Positions 50,784-60,782 are shown, counted from the stretch's first letter. The stretch is DNA of 64,000 bases from CAWCAW01 sp963793645 (GCA_963793645.1 CAWCAW010000006.1:124001-188000); one strand, 5' to 3'. The notes: generated from the letters alone by a model not told the origin. A program made the numbers and translations.

Positions 50784-53017
50784 CCTTTCACACCCGCGGA
50801 AGTTCCGGCTTTCGTGTTGTAGTTGGCATCCCCCGGATAGGTGGCCGTAGCCGTGTACGTGGTCGTCGTCGATGCGCCGTTGATGACACACGTGTACGTA
50901 GCGACGTTGGATGCACCGGTCGGACCGGTTTTGGTCGAGCACGTCACACCCGTCCATGCCATCGTGCCCGTTGGTGTGGCGCCTCCGGTCGGCCCGGTCA
51001 CGGTGGCGGTGAAAGTCAATGTCGTGCCCACCGCCGAGCCGGACACCGCGACAGCCGGCGTGTACTTGGTCAGCACCGAGACGGTATCCGTGGCGGACGT
51101 CAAGGCGCTGTAGTTACCGTCACCGCTATAAGCGGCGGAAACGATGTATGTACCTACCTTCGACAGGACGACCGTACAGGTAGCGGTATTCGTGTTGCCG
51201 GTCACAGCGGTGAAGCCCGTGTTCGCCGAGCACGTCGTCACGCCTGCGGTTCCTGCAACCGTCCAAGTCTCCGTCCCCGTCGGTGTGATTCCCCCTTGAC
51301 CAGTAACCGTGGCCGTAAATACGACGCTGGATCCAAGAGTCGCAGTAGCACCACCGCTGTTGGTGACCACGTTGCTCATCGGAGCACTCTTCGTCACCGT
51401 GTACGTCGCACTCGCCGTATTGCCGGACGGATCGGTCACCGTCACGGTGTATGGGCCGGATGTCACGGTTGGGATTGTGATTACGGCATTGACGCTTCCG
51501 TCGACGAGACTCGTGCCACCCGACGTCGGCGTGACCGTTGCACCGTTGAATGTGATCGTAAGCGGCGAGATTGGGAGGAACCCGGTGCCTGTGATCTTCG
51601 CCGCCGAGGACCACGGGCCGCTGGTGGGGTTGATGATGATCGTTTGGCTCGTCACCGTGAACTGTCCCGGTGCGTTGGCGGTATTCGTACCGTCGGTCAC
51701 CGACACTGTGTATGAGGTACCCGGGGTCAGAGAATTCGGCACCGTGACGACAGCGTTGACGAGCCCGGCCAAGGTGACCGCACCGCCCGAAGTGATCGTG
51801 GCTGTCGCGGTTCCGAACTTGATGGTGAGCATCGCCGAAGGGGTAAAGCCCGATCCGGTGATCGTGACCGATGAGCCCTTGGGCCCGGAGGTCGGGCTCA
51901 GCGCATTGAGTGTGGTCGGCGGCGTGCTTCCCGTGACGACGAAGCTCAGGGTATCGCCCACTTTGTTGGGTGCAGTGGCCACGACCGTGATGAGTTGGAT
52001 ACCACTGGTATTGGGCGGTACGCAGGTGCTGGAGAATGCTTGAGCCGAACTGATCCACTGGCTCACTGATTGAATGCCCAACGTGTAAAGGTTCAGCGAC
52101 GTCGACGTCCCGTTTGCGTTCGACGTACTCGAAGGCGAACCCGCTCCGACGTAGAAGCCGGTCCGCGCGGTTGCGCTGTCGCCGGAGCTGTCGAAAATCT
52201 TGACCGAGTTGGACCCTGCGCCGGCGCCTGCTGGCACGTCGAAGGTGACGTTTTGGCTCCCGGACGCGTCCGCCTTCGTCACGGCCGGCACGGTGGTCGC
52301 CCCTATCCCACCGACCTGCACCGTCAGGGTGGCATTCGCGGCGAACCCCGTGATCGGAACCGTGACCTGGGTTCCCGTCGGTCCATCGTCCTGAGGGGTC
52401 AGCGATCCGGCCCAGGGAACCACCGTAAAACCGGTAGCCGCGTTCGCAGTCGCCCCACCCGTATCGGACACGACGATCGGGTATGGCCCCGACGGCTGCG
52501 CCGGCAATGCCGGCACGGTGAATGTGACGGTCGAGTTGGTCGCGCCACTCGTATTTCCAACAGTCCCACCTGACGTAACGGTTGCGGCCTGGCCGCCAAC
52601 GGTCACACTCACGGTCGTCCCCGCGTCAAACTTCGTCACGAAGACCGTGACCTGGCTTCCTACCGCTCCCGCGGCAGTGCCACTCGCCGGACCACTGGCC
52701 GGGCTCGGGGAGCTCACCAGCCGGTACGTTGACGCACACGTGGTGAAAGCAGGGTTCGACTGTTGCTGAATTTCAGACTTGGCCGACTCGGCGAAGTTCC
52801 TGAGGAGCGTGTCCAACGTGGCCAGGCTGCGGTGGTCCGAGGAGCTGGTGATCGTCGTCACCAAGCCACCGAGAAGGGCCACGCTCGAAATCCCGATGAT
52901 GACAAGGGCGATGAGCACCTCGAGGAGGGTCTCACCGGACTGAGGCGACGCAGTGCCGGCGGCGCGTTGCGCATGCGAACGTTGCCCTAGACGGCGGAGT
53001 CGGGTCGAGGTGTTCAT
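50780..53017 (-). CDS. PilV-like minor pilin fused to IPT/TIG and Ig-like domains
   Basis: A 745-residue protein. After a 27-residue basic leader comes a prepilin site and helix (SG|ETLLEVLIALVIIGISSVAL), then ~60 residues of pilin-like helix (LDTLLRNFAESAKSEIQQQ). The long exported part has IPT/TIG-like units (~115-310, ~385-560: LSPTSGPKGSSVTITGSGFT, INPTSGPWSSAAKITGTGFL) and two Ig-like units (~570-745) similar to those in the giant Ig-like protein. Typical minor pilins are 150-250 residues, so this is an unusual pilin with an adhesive extension, suited to sit at the pilus tip. It begins 3 bases after the upstream minor pilin stop. Confidence 0.8.
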   Translation of the reverse strand: MNTSTRLRRLGQRSHAQRAAGTASPQSGETLLEVLIALVIIGISSVALLGGLVTTITSSSDHRSLATLDTLLRNFAESAKSEIQQQSNPAFTTCASTYRLVSSPSPASGPASGTAAGAVGSQVTVFVTKFDAGTTVSVTVGGQAATVTSGGTVGNTSGATNSTVTFTVPALPAQPSGPYPIVVSDTGGATANAATGFTVVPWAGSLTPQDDGPTGTQVTVPITGFAANATLTVQVGGIGATTVPAVTKADASGSQNVTFDVPAGAGAGSNSVKIFDSSGDSATARTGFYVGAGSPSSTSNANGTSTSLNLYTLGIQSVSQWISSAQAFSSTCVPPNTSGIQLITVVATAPNKVGDTLSFVVTGSTPPTTLNALSPTSGPKGSSVTITGSGFTPSAMLTIKFGTATATITSGGAVTLAGLVNAVVTVPNSLTPGTSYTVSVTDGTNTANAPGQFTVTSQTIIINPTSGPWSSAAKITGTGFLPISPLTITFNGATVTPTSGGTSLVDGSVNAVITIPTVTSGPYTVTVTDPSGNTASATYTVTKSAPMSNVVTNSGGATATLGSSVVFTATVTGQGGITPTGTETWTVAGTAGVTTCSANTGFTAVTGNTNTATCTVVLSKVGTYIVSAAYSGDGNYSALTSATDTVSVLTKYTPAVAVSGSAVGTTLTFTATVTGPTGGATPTGTMAWTGVTCSTKTGPTGASNVATYTCVINGASTTTTYTATATYPGDANYNTKAGTSAGVKG

Positions 53018-53020
53018 CGC

Positions 53021-54707
53021 CTACCCGACCCCCACGGCGCCCGGCGTCGTGATGCCGGATTGCGACGACAAGCTGAAGCTCGAAGCCACCAGAGATGTAG
53101 CGAAGGTGAGCTTGTCCGTGCTCGCCTTGACGGTCACCGCGGCACTGGGAGCATCGACCACGCCCGTAAGGACATCATTGCTGGCACTGCTGGCATAGAG
53201 CGTCATCGTTTGGAGTGAGTCCGCCGGTGACTGGTACAGGAGCCAGTTCGCGTACGTCCCGGTGGTGGCGGCGGAAAGCGTGATCGTGTTGGACGGGTCC
53301 GTTACGGTGAGGCCGCCTTGGAGGAAGTTAAGGAGCACGCCCGTACCGGTGACCGAGTCAGTGGTTCCTTCGATGTTCAAGAGCGAGCTCGCATTCATGA
53401 ACGAGTACTGGCCGGGTTGGAAGATGATCGAGTCGCTGGCATTCTGAGCAGAGACATCTCCGTCGAACGCGTAATTGCCTGCTCCGAAGGTCACCGTCAC
53501 ATTCGCCGCGGTGATATCGATCCCCGTCGTATAGACCCCCGGTTGGCAAGTGAGGTGGGAGCCCGCCGTGCTGAGCGACCCGGTGCCCACGACAATGCAT
53601 CCCAATCGTCGCGGTCCAGCTCGGCGTGCTCGGTGGGGTCGGCGCCGTAAAAGTGGGCGGCTGGGGGGCCGGGGTAACCGATACGGGTGATGGACCCGTG
53701 TAGAGCGCCGGTGTGTTGAACAGCGAATTCTGGCAGTTAGCGAACACAGAGCAATAGACGTCGAACGGGCCGGTCGTATCGCTGAACGATGTGCCCGTTG
53801 CCAAGGTGACGTCGTCGGTGGGTGAGGTGCCATACCCATCCAGGGTGATGGCGCCGGTGACGTTCAGCGCATCGCCTGAGCTCTGCACGTTGACGATGGG
53901 GTTGCCCGAGCCGTCGGTGAGAAGAAGCGGCGATGGAGGAGAGCCTCCCGTTGGCCCTTGCCAGGTTCTCGGCACGGCGAGGATGTTGTACGGAAGGCCA
54001 CTTTGGCTCTCGGTCACCACTAGTGAAATACCAGTGGCGCCGTCGACTGTGGACCAACCACTCACTGCGTTGGCGCACGGGCCCGTCGTCGGCGTGGTGC
54101 ACGAAATGGGGGTAGTCGGGGCTTGCTGCCCCGAGCTCAAGTGGGTCAGGGTCTCAATGGAAGTCGGTGTGTAGGGACCATTGGTCGTCTCGTTGGAGCA
54201 CGCGGTCCGCACCACATACACGGTCCCATTGATCGAGTTCGTGGGCCGCACCGACCAGTACGACACGGTCGTCGTGCCGCTCGTTCCAGGCCAGTTCAGG
54301 CCCAGGAGGAAGGAATAGGCGGCCTCGTTGGGGGGTCCCGGGCATTGGGCGGGCGTCAAAAGTGTTGCGCACGCACCCACTCCACTCGGCGCGCAGTCGG
54401 TCGTCACGTCCTGCGCACTCTCGATATCCCGCGTGAAGTACTCCGACGCCACCTGGACGTCTGAGGAGTCTGCGATCCGGGCCGCCACCGTGCCCTCGTC
54501 CTTCAAGCTCGTGACGATGGCGACGGTGACGCCGCCGAGGACGACGGGAAGGATCAGAAGGACGATGACGAGCTCGATCAGCGTGAATCCCGCCTCGCCT
54601 CGCGCCACAGCAGGCCGATAGGGCATCCGCGTCCGTATGAATCGCGGCATGACACGGGGCGCGACGATATGAGACAGTCCACGACCTCGAGTCGTGCGCT
54701 GCGCCAT
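53021..54707 (-). CDS. minor pilin-like protein with large beta-rich domain, one frame break in this sequence
   Basis: About 561 residues. ATG 54707 has GAGGTGA just upstream. The long leader ends at the prepilin site G-E-A-G|FTLIELVIVLLILPVVLGGV. The exported part (~70-360) carries many cysteines (TDCAPSG, GACATL, QCPG, TACSN, SCTT, PCAN), then a Pro/Thr linker. The frame breaks at CCC 53601-53603 (one extra base); removing it joins SWTATIG to CIVVGTGSLSTAG and 562 codons result. The last ~190 residues (CQPGVYTTGIDITAANVTVT and FGAGNYAFDGDVSAQNASDS) look like a right-handed beta-helix or DUF7305-like domain. Part of the pilT-led operon. Confidence 0.75.
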
Positions 54708-54737
54708 CAGATCACCTCGTAGCCCGACACCTGCGCA

Positions 54738-55880
54738 TCAGATCGATGCCACGCGGGGCTGCTCGGTTTGCATCGCGTTGGCGCCGCCGTTCATCAAGGC
54801 CATGTGGGCCTTTTCGATCTCCTTGGGATACAGGCTCACCCGCAGGGCCGCCTCGTGCTCGATGACCCCGGCTTGGACGAGGGCCGTCAGCGACATCTCA
54901 AGGGTCTGCATCCCCTCTTGCTGGCTGGTGGTGATGACGTTGCGCATCTGGCGCGTTTTGCCCTCCCGCACCAGGTTGCGCACGGCGTGGTTGGCCATGA
55001 GCACCTCGTAGGCGGCCACCAGTCCGCCGCCGATGCGAGGAACCAAGCGCTGGTAGATCACGCCTTCGAGCGTGGAAGCCAGCTGCACCTGGACCTGGTC
55101 GCGCCGATCCGACGGGAAGATGTCGACGATACGGTCGAGGGCCTGGCCACTGTCGTTGGTGTGCAAGGTGGCGAAGACCAAGTGGCCGGTCTCGGCGATG
55201 GTGAGGGTGGTAGCGATGGACTCCTGGTCGCGCATCTCACCCACGAGCAGGACGTCGGGGTCCTCCCGGAGCACTGAGCGCAACGCCTTTTCGAACGAGT
55301 GGCTGTCGATGCCCACCTCGCGCTGGCTCACCGCCGAGGACTTGTGGCCGTGCACGTACTCGATGGGGTCCTCGATGGTCACGATGTGGCACTGGCGGTG
55401 CCGGTTGATGTAGTCGAGCATGGCGGCCAGAGTCGTCGACTTGCCCGATCCCGTCGGACCGGTCACCACGACCAGGCCCATGGGCAGGTTCACCAACCGC
55501 TCCACGGCCGGCGGAATGCCGAGGTCCTCGAAACCCGGGATCTGGTACGGGATCACCCGGATGGCGATGGCACAGGCCTCACGCTGGTGATACGCGTTGC
55601 AACGCAAACGAGCCTTGTCCTGCCACGAAAAGGCGAAGTCGACTTCGCGATCGGCTTCGAAGCGACCCACGAGATCCTCGCCGAGAATCGACTCCACGAT
55701 GGATCCGACCCCTTCCACCGACAGGGGTGCGTAACCGGGGACAGGCTGGATGTGCCCGTCGACCCGGATCAGCGGCGGTGCGCCCGCCGTGATCAGGAGG
55801 TCGGTGCCCTTGAGGCGCCACACCTCTTCGAGCCACGGCTCGATGTCGCTGATGACCCTGGGTGCACCTTCACGAGACAT
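54738..55880 (-). CDS. pilT: type IV pilus retraction ATPase PilT
   Basis: A 380-residue PilT ATPase: an N-terminal PAS-like domain (~1-110: LLITAGAPPLIRVDGHIQPV), the arm AIRVIPYQIPGFEDLGIP, Walker A GPTGSGKSTT (141-150), Asp box TIEDPIEYVHGHK, Walker B DPDVLLVGEMRD, His box FATLHTNDS and the PilT-specific AIRNLIRE-like segment HAVRNLVREGKTRQM. It depolymerises pili, giving twitching and surface retraction. Its presence shows the system is a true retractable type IV pilus and not just a secretion pseudopilus. Its start overlaps the upstream gene by 11 bases. Confidence 0.94.
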   Translation of the reverse strand: MSREGAPRVISDIEPWLEEVWRLKGTDLLITAGAPPLIRVDGHIQPVPGYAPLSVEGVGSIVESILGEDLVGRFEADREVDFAFSWQDKARLRCNAYHQREACAIAIRVIPYQIPGFEDLGIPPAVERLVNLPMGLVVVTGPTGSGKSTTLAAMLDYINRHRQCHIVTIEDPIEYVHGHKSSAVSQREVGIDSHSFEKALRSVLREDPDVLLVGEMRDQESIATTLTIAETGHLVFATLHTNDSGQALDRIVDIFPSDRRDQVQVQLASTLEGVIYQRLVPRIGGGLVAAYEVLMANHAVRNLVREGKTRQMRNVITTSQQEGMQTLEMSLTALVQAGVIEHEAALRVSLYPKEIEKAHMALMNGGANAMQTEQPRVASI

Positions 55881-56388
55881 CGGTTGCCCTCCTCAACAGC
55901 CGGGCCGGTGGCTCGGCTGTGTCGTCTTCGGTCTCCCCCGCCGCCACCCGTTCACAGGCGCTGACGAGGTCACCCCCCTGTCCCACCTTCAGTGCCGCCC
56001 ACGGCCCCAGGGGCAGATCGGGTGCCACGCCGGCCACCACCAGCGGCTTGCCGTGGTGCAGGGCGCAGATCACCCCGAACTCGGACTGGGCCAAGTTGGA
56101 CAGCGGCAGCGCCCGCACATCGGCCACCAGGTCGAAACCCACGTCCAACGGGCAGGTACGCCCCTCGATGAGGGCGTTACACGGAAAGGCTGGTTCGCCG
56201 GGCTCGTGGCAGCGCAGTACCTCGCAGCCACCGGCCTCCAGCACAACAGCAGATTGTTCGATGGCCCAGTCGTCGGTCCCGACCACCAGGACGGTCGGCT
56301 TCGGAAGGTACTCAGCCGCGCCCGATGGCCCGACGCCGAGGGCTCCAGCAGCGGTCACGGGCTCAGTGTGAACGGCCCAGGCCACCAC
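55870..56388 (-). CDS. small Rossmann-like protein at the head of the pilT operon, unknown
   Basis: A 172-residue protein (GTG start at 56388; later starts are possible). Residues ~28-145 alternate strands and helices like a receiver or Rossmann fold: PTVLVVGTDDWAIEQSAVVL, EVLRCHEPG, DLVADVRALPL, FGVICALHHGKPLVVAG. No phosphorylatable Asp in a receiver context and no glycine-rich nucleotide loop are clear. Two cysteines (CHEPGEPAFPC) lie in the middle. The tail is acidic/basic. It overlaps pilT, so a role in pilus control is plausible, but I do not recognise the family. Confidence 0.6.
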   Translation of the reverse strand: MVAWAVHTEPVTAAGALGVGPSGAAEYLPKPTVLVVGTDDWAIEQSAVVLEAGGCEVLRCHEPGEPAFPCNALIEGRTCPLDVGFDLVADVRALPLSNLAQSEFGVICALHHGKPLVVAGVAPDLPLGPWAALKVGQGGDLVSACERVAAGETEDDTAEPPARLLRRATDVS

Positions 56389-56579
56389 CTGACCTACAGA
56401 ATCTCAACAGCCCGCCAACTCTGCCTATGGATAGACCCGGAGTCCACCAACTGTGGGAATCTCCGACCGCAAGTTTTCGCCCCTGTGAGCCGTTACCGGG
56501 TGAAAGTCATCTCAAATGTTGGTCAACTCCGCTACTCTGGGTGGTTATGCAGGCGGGGACACCGGCAGGAGCCAGGGCC

Positions 56580-57302
56580 ATGACAACGGAGGTTGATTAC
56601 CCGCCGCGACAGCGGAGTCGTCTGCTCGTCGTCGACGATGACGTCGACGTGCGGCAGATGCTCGTCCGCCTGCTCGACGCCGAGGGCTACCAGGCCGCCG
56701 AGGCCGCCTCGGGCGAAGAGGTCCTCAACTTGCTCAAAACCCGCGCCCCGGACTTGGTGGTCCTCGACATCATGTTGAGTGCGGAAAATGGCTTTGACGT
56801 GCTTACCTCGATCCGTCGTCAGAGTGAGGTCCCCGTCATCCTTTTGACGGGCCGCGATCGGGAGTCCGACCGCGTGCTCGGGCTGCGGCTGGGGGCCGAC
56901 GACTACGTCGTCAAACCCTTTTCGACGGCGGAACTGGCGGCGCGTATCGCGTCGGTGCTGCGCCGTAGCGGACAACGTGCCGCCGAGCCGCGCGGCGGCC
57001 CCATCGACTTCGGCAAGCTCCGGATCGACACCACTGCCCGTGAGGTTTGGCTGTCAGAGGAATTGGTGGAGACAACGGCCAAGGAATTCGACCTCCTGGT
57101 CTTTTTGGCGTCGTCTCCTCGACAGGTCTTCACCCGGGAGCAACTGCTCGCCCAGGTGTGGGGATCGTCCTCGGCGTGGCAAGACGCCGGCACCGTCACC
57201 GAACACATCCGGCGAGTGCGCCGCAAGATCGACGTCGACGACGAGCACGCGTGGATTCGCACCGTGCGCGGCGTGGGCTATCGCTTCGAACCCATCTCCT
57301 GA
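56580..57302 (+). CDS. OmpR/PhoB-family response regulator
   Basis: A 240-residue two-domain regulator. The receiver (~15-128) has the acidic pocket VVDDD, the phosphoacceptor Asp63 in VVLDIML, the switch Thr in LLTGRDRE and Lys in VVKPFSTAEL. The DNA-binding winged helix (~140-238) has REVWLSEELVETTAKEFDLL, FTREQLLAQVWG, TVTEHIRRVRRKI and IRTVRGVGYRFEP. ATG 56580 (MTTEVDY) is preferred over upstream in-frame starts such as 56547 because the receiver begins right after it. The hybrid kinase gene converges on it from the opposite strand, but pairing is not proven as the kinase has its own receiver. Confidence 0.93.
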   Translation: MTTEVDYPPRQRSRLLVVDDDVDVRQMLVRLLDAEGYQAAEAASGEEVLNLLKTRAPDLVVLDIMLSAENGFDVLTSIRRQSEVPVILLTGRDRESDRVLGLRLGADDYVVKPFSTAELAARIASVLRRSGQRAAEPRGGPIDFGKLRIDTTAREVWLSEELVETTAKEFDLLVFLASSPRQVFTREQLLAQVWGSSSAWQDAGTVTEHIRRVRRKIDVDDEHAWIRTVRGVGYRFEPIS

Positions 57303-57313
57303 AATACCTGTTG

Positions 57314-57345
57314 ACGCAAACGGCCCAGCCGGGTCGGCGTTTTTT
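57314..57345 (+). terminator. rho-independent terminator of the response regulator
   Basis: ACGC...GGCCC-AGCC-GGGTC...GCGT stem followed by TTTTTT (57340-57345), starting 12 bases after the response regulator stop. It touches the stop codon of the convergent kinase gene. Confidence 0.75.
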
Positions 57346-60300
57346 CAGGCCCGCCGGCGTCCTTTGGCCGCCACCGGCACCGCCGTAGCCCGTGATGCCC
57401 GATCGAGCGCGTCACGCACCCGCAAGGCCAGCTGGTTGGGCGTGAACGGCTTGGCCAGCAGGTCCGCCGCGTCGGGCAAAGGATGACGGCCCACCGCGCC
57501 GGCGTCGAGATGTCCCGATACGTAGAGCACCGGCAGGCCGGGATACAGCTCGGTGAGTAGTGCGGCCAACTCGATCCCACTCATGCCGGGCATGACGACA
57601 TCGGTGACGAGAAGGTCGACCGGATCGTGGCGGGCCATGGCGGTCGACAGGGCCTCGGGACCACTGGCCGCCGCGATCACCGTGTAGCCACGGTCTTGGA
57701 GCTCGCGCACGGCCAGGCGGCCCAGCTCCTCTTCGTCCTCCACGAGCAAGATGACCTCGTCGCCTGAGGTCGGGCCCGACACCAGCGTCGGCAACGCCAC
57801 CACATCGCCGTCTTCAGCGGGGAACCACAGCGTAAAGGTGGTCCCCTGCCCGAGCGTGCTCTCCACCGACACGTCGCCGCCGGCCTGATTCACCGCCGCG
57901 TGCACGGTGGCGAGCCCGAGGCCGGTGCCCTGGGCCAGACCCTTGGTCGTGAAGAAAGGCTCGAAGCAGTGCTCGACGGTATCGGCGTCCATCCCGGTAC
58001 CGGTGTCGGTCACCGACAACGCCACCAGCGGCGCACCGGCGTCACGCCCCTCACCGACCACGCGAGTGCGCAGCGTGAGGCGACCGCCCGAGGGCATGGC
58101 GTCGCGGGCGTTGATGGCGAGGTTCAGCAAGGCCCGTTCGAGCTCGGCGGGGTCGGCCAGGACGTGGGCCACGCTCTGGCTCGAGATGAGCTCCAGCGCC
58201 ACGTCCTCACCGAGGAGGCGGGCCAGCATGGGTTGCATCGAGATCACCACGGCGTCGATGTCGAGCACCACCGGTTGGAGGGGACGGCGATGCCCGATGG
58301 CCAGCAACTGACTGGTCAGTGCGGCGGCCCGCTGGCCGGCGCGCTGAATGGCGGCGATGTCCTCGCGGGCGGCTTCGTCGTCCCCGAGGCGGCGCAACAG
58401 CACCTCGCTGCATCCCAAGATGACGGTGAGGAGGTTGTTGAAGTCGTGCGCCACGCCGCCCGCCATACGGGCCATGGCCCCGAGCCGCTCGGCCTGGTTG
58501 AACTGCTCCATGAGCCGGCGCCGCTCGGTGACGTCCTCGGCCACCATGAGGATCCCCGACACGTTGCCGCGGTGATCGATGAGCGGGGCGGTCGACACCG
58601 ACAGCTCGAGCAACTCGCCCACCCGGCCATCGGCGTCGACCTCGGTGCCGAGGGTGGGCGACCCGGCCCGGGTGCGCTCCCACAGCTCGTCGAGGACGGG
58701 CCACCCTTCTTGGCGAGCGGGGATGACCTTGCGGCCGGGCGCGTTGGTCTCCCAGCCGAACAGCGCTTCGGCGGCCCGGTTCCACCACCGGGCCTCGCCG
58801 GCCAGATCGAGCTCGGCAATGGCCAGAGGGGATGCGTCCACCACTGTGCGCAGACGATGCTCGTTGCCCTCGACGGCCTGGTAGAGATGGGCGTTCTTCA
58901 GCGCCACCGACGCCATTTCGGCCAGCAAGGTGAGCACCGACTCGTCTTCGTTGGTGAAGAGCTCGCGCTCGTGGCCGAGGACGACGATGGCACGCTGGCA
59001 GCGGCCGGTGTTGTCGGTGAGGGGCACGGCCAGCCACGGCGTGGACCGCTTGGCTCGCTTGGCCGAGGCGGGGTGCGGCAGCGACTCGGGCGAGCGCCGG
59101 GGACGATTGGACTCGGCCACCAGCTGGCTGGCCAGTGTCACCACATCCACGTCGATCTCGGAACCGAGGGCGTCGGGCGGCCACACCGTCTCGGCGATGG
59201 GGCCGCCGCTGGGCAGCGCGCTCACCACCACCTGACGGGCTTCGAGCACCCGCTGGGCGTGATCGGCGAGGACACGTAACACCTCGGAATCGGCCAGAGG
59301 GGCGTTGACCACCAAGGCGGCTTCCATGAGGCGCTGCAGGCGCTCCGCGTAGCGGGTGGCGGTGCGCTCGGCGGCCCGGCTCGTCCCCCACGACAAGACG
59401 CGCTCGACGGCCACGCCCACCCGCTCGGCCAGTCCCTGGGCCGTTTCGAGGTCGGAGCGCCGGTAGCCGCGCCGCCCGGATCCGGTCACGAAGCTGAGGG
59501 CGCCAAAGGAGAGCCCGCGCACCCGGATGGGCACGATGATCATGGATTCCACGCCGGCGGCCGGGGCGCCTTCGCCGTAGTCCCCCGGAAAAGCGGGCTC
59601 GCCGCCGTGCGGAGAGCCCATGCGCTTGGTGGTCATGACCACCTCGGAGCGGCCCTGAGCCATGGCGCGCAGCACGAGGCGATCGCCTTGCGGGTGCCGA
59701 TGGGCCACGGGGGTGAAATCGATCTCGGTGCGACTGCCACCGCGACCGGCATGGACGACGCGGTGCAACTCGCCGCCGTCCTGGGTGATGTCGACGGCGA
59801 ACCAGTCGGCGAAATCGGGCACCACCACGCCGGCCAGCTCGGCCAACGCCTCGTTGTAGGACTCGAGGGCGGTGGCCAGCACGTCGCCGGCGCGTGCCAA
59901 CAAGGCCAGGTGCAGACGGGCGTGCTCGGCCCCGAGGCGGCTGCGCCGCTCGGCTTCGTCGAGACGGCCGTGCTCGATGGATGCCCCACAACGGTCGGCC
60001 ACCAGCTGCATGAGCCGGAGGTCGCGTACCTGGAAACGGTCGACCTGGCGCGCCCCCACTTGCACGACGCCGATGACCTCACCGCGCACGAGCAAGGGGG
60101 CGGCCACCAAGGAAGCCACCCGACCGCGCAACAACGGGGAGGCCAGATGAGAGCCGGCCACGTCATTGACGATGATCGCTTCAGCGTTGGCGGCCACTCG
60201 GCCCAACAAACCCTGGCCCACCTCCACTTGGGTGCCGGCATCGCCGAGCTCCTGGAACCCGTGGGCGGCGCGCACCGTCATGTGCCGTCCGTCACTGGTC

Positions 60301-60782
60301 ACGAGCAAGATGGCGGCCATGTCGCCGCCCATGACCTGCGTGGTGCGGGCCAGCAGCTCATCGAGGAGCATGTCGAGGGGCAAGAACGACAGCTCGGGGT
60401 CGGTGACGAGCTCGGTGGAGCGCAAGAGCTGAGCGGCGTCGACCAGGCCCTCGCGGATGCGCAGCCCGGCCAGGCGACCGAAGACCAGGATGACGATGAC
60501 CATGGCCCCGCTGAGGGCCACGAACAGCCACCCCAAAGTAAGAGCGGCCACCGAACGGGGCCGCGCCGAGGCGGTGAAGAGGAACACCACCAGGCCCGAG
60601 ATGGACACCCAGGCCACCACCAGCGCTGATTCGGCCAGGATGCGATGGCGTCCAAGGTCGCGGCGCAGCACCCGCTCGAGCCCGGGCCCGCGCTCGGCAG
60701 GGTCGGTGACCGCCCTACGACGCAGAATGCGCACTAGGCGCGAGCTTATCGAAGGGGTTGTCGGCCGGAAACTGGAATTCAT
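57345..60782 (-). CDS. GAF/PAS hybrid sensor histidine kinase with C-terminal receiver
   Basis: A 1,145-residue membrane-associated kinase. Two helices (~50-72 LAESALVVAWVSISGLVVFL and ~82-102) are followed by GAF-like domains (~140-275, ~290-460, ~480-635) and a PAS domain (~640-755: VVDASPLAIAELDLAGEARW). The HisKA domain has the H box GGVAHDFNNLLTVIL (His ~778). The ATPase has LNLAINARDAM (N), VTDTGTGM (G1), EPFFTTK (F) and GTGLGLATVHAAV (G2). The C-terminal receiver (~1010-1125) has LLVEDEEELG and VTDVVMPGMSG, with Asp as phosphoacceptor. The HDFNN-type core is typical of hybrid kinases. The signal sensed is unknown. Confidence 0.9.
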   Translation of the reverse strand: MNSSFRPTTPSISSRLVRILRRRAVTDPAERGPGLERVLRRDLGRHRILAESALVVAWVSISGLVVFLFTASARPRSVAALTLGWLFVALSGAMVIVILVFGRLAGLRIREGLVDAAQLLRSTELVTDPELSFLPLDMLLDELLARTTQVMGGDMAAILLVTSDGRHMTVRAAHGFQELGDAGTQVEVGQGLLGRVAANAEAIIVNDVAGSHLASPLLRGRVASLVAAPLLVRGEVIGVVQVGARQVDRFQVRDLRLMQLVADRCGASIEHGRLDEAERRSRLGAEHARLHLALLARAGDVLATALESYNEALAELAGVVVPDFADWFAVDITQDGGELHRVVHAGRGGSRTEIDFTPVAHRHPQGDRLVLRAMAQGRSEVVMTTKRMGSPHGGEPAFPGDYGEGAPAAGVESMIIVPIRVRGLSFGALSFVTGSGRRGYRRSDLETAQGLAERVGVAVERVLSWGTSRAAERTATRYAERLQRLMEAALVVNAPLADSEVLRVLADHAQRVLEARQVVVSALPSGGPIAETVWPPDALGSEIDVDVVTLASQLVAESNRPRRSPESLPHPASAKRAKRSTPWLAVPLTDNTGRCQRAIVVLGHERELFTNEDESVLTLLAEMASVALKNAHLYQAVEGNEHRLRTVVDASPLAIAELDLAGEARWWNRAAEALFGWETNAPGRKVIPARQEGWPVLDELWERTRAGSPTLGTEVDADGRVGELLELSVSTAPLIDHRGNVSGILMVAEDVTERRRLMEQFNQAERLGAMARMAGGVAHDFNNLLTVILGCSEVLLRRLGDDEAAREDIAAIQRAGQRAAALTSQLLAIGHRRPLQPVVLDIDAVVISMQPMLARLLGEDVALELISSQSVAHVLADPAELERALLNLAINARDAMPSGGRLTLRTRVVGEGRDAGAPLVALSVTDTGTGMDADTVEHCFEPFFTTKGLAQGTGLGLATVHAAVNQAGGDVSVESTLGQGTTFTLWFPAEDGDVVALPTLVSGPTSGDEVILLVEDEEELGRLAVRELQDRGYTVIAAASGPEALSTAMARHDPVDLLVTDVVMPGMSGIELAALLTELYPGLPVLYVSGHLDAGAVGRHPLPDAADLLAKPFTPNQLALRVRDALDRASRATAVPVAAKGRRRA

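Noticed and set aside
57900..59279. 459-codon plus-strand frame opposite the histidine kinase
   Set aside because: The kinase H, N, G1, F and G2 boxes and receiver are intact on the minus strand.
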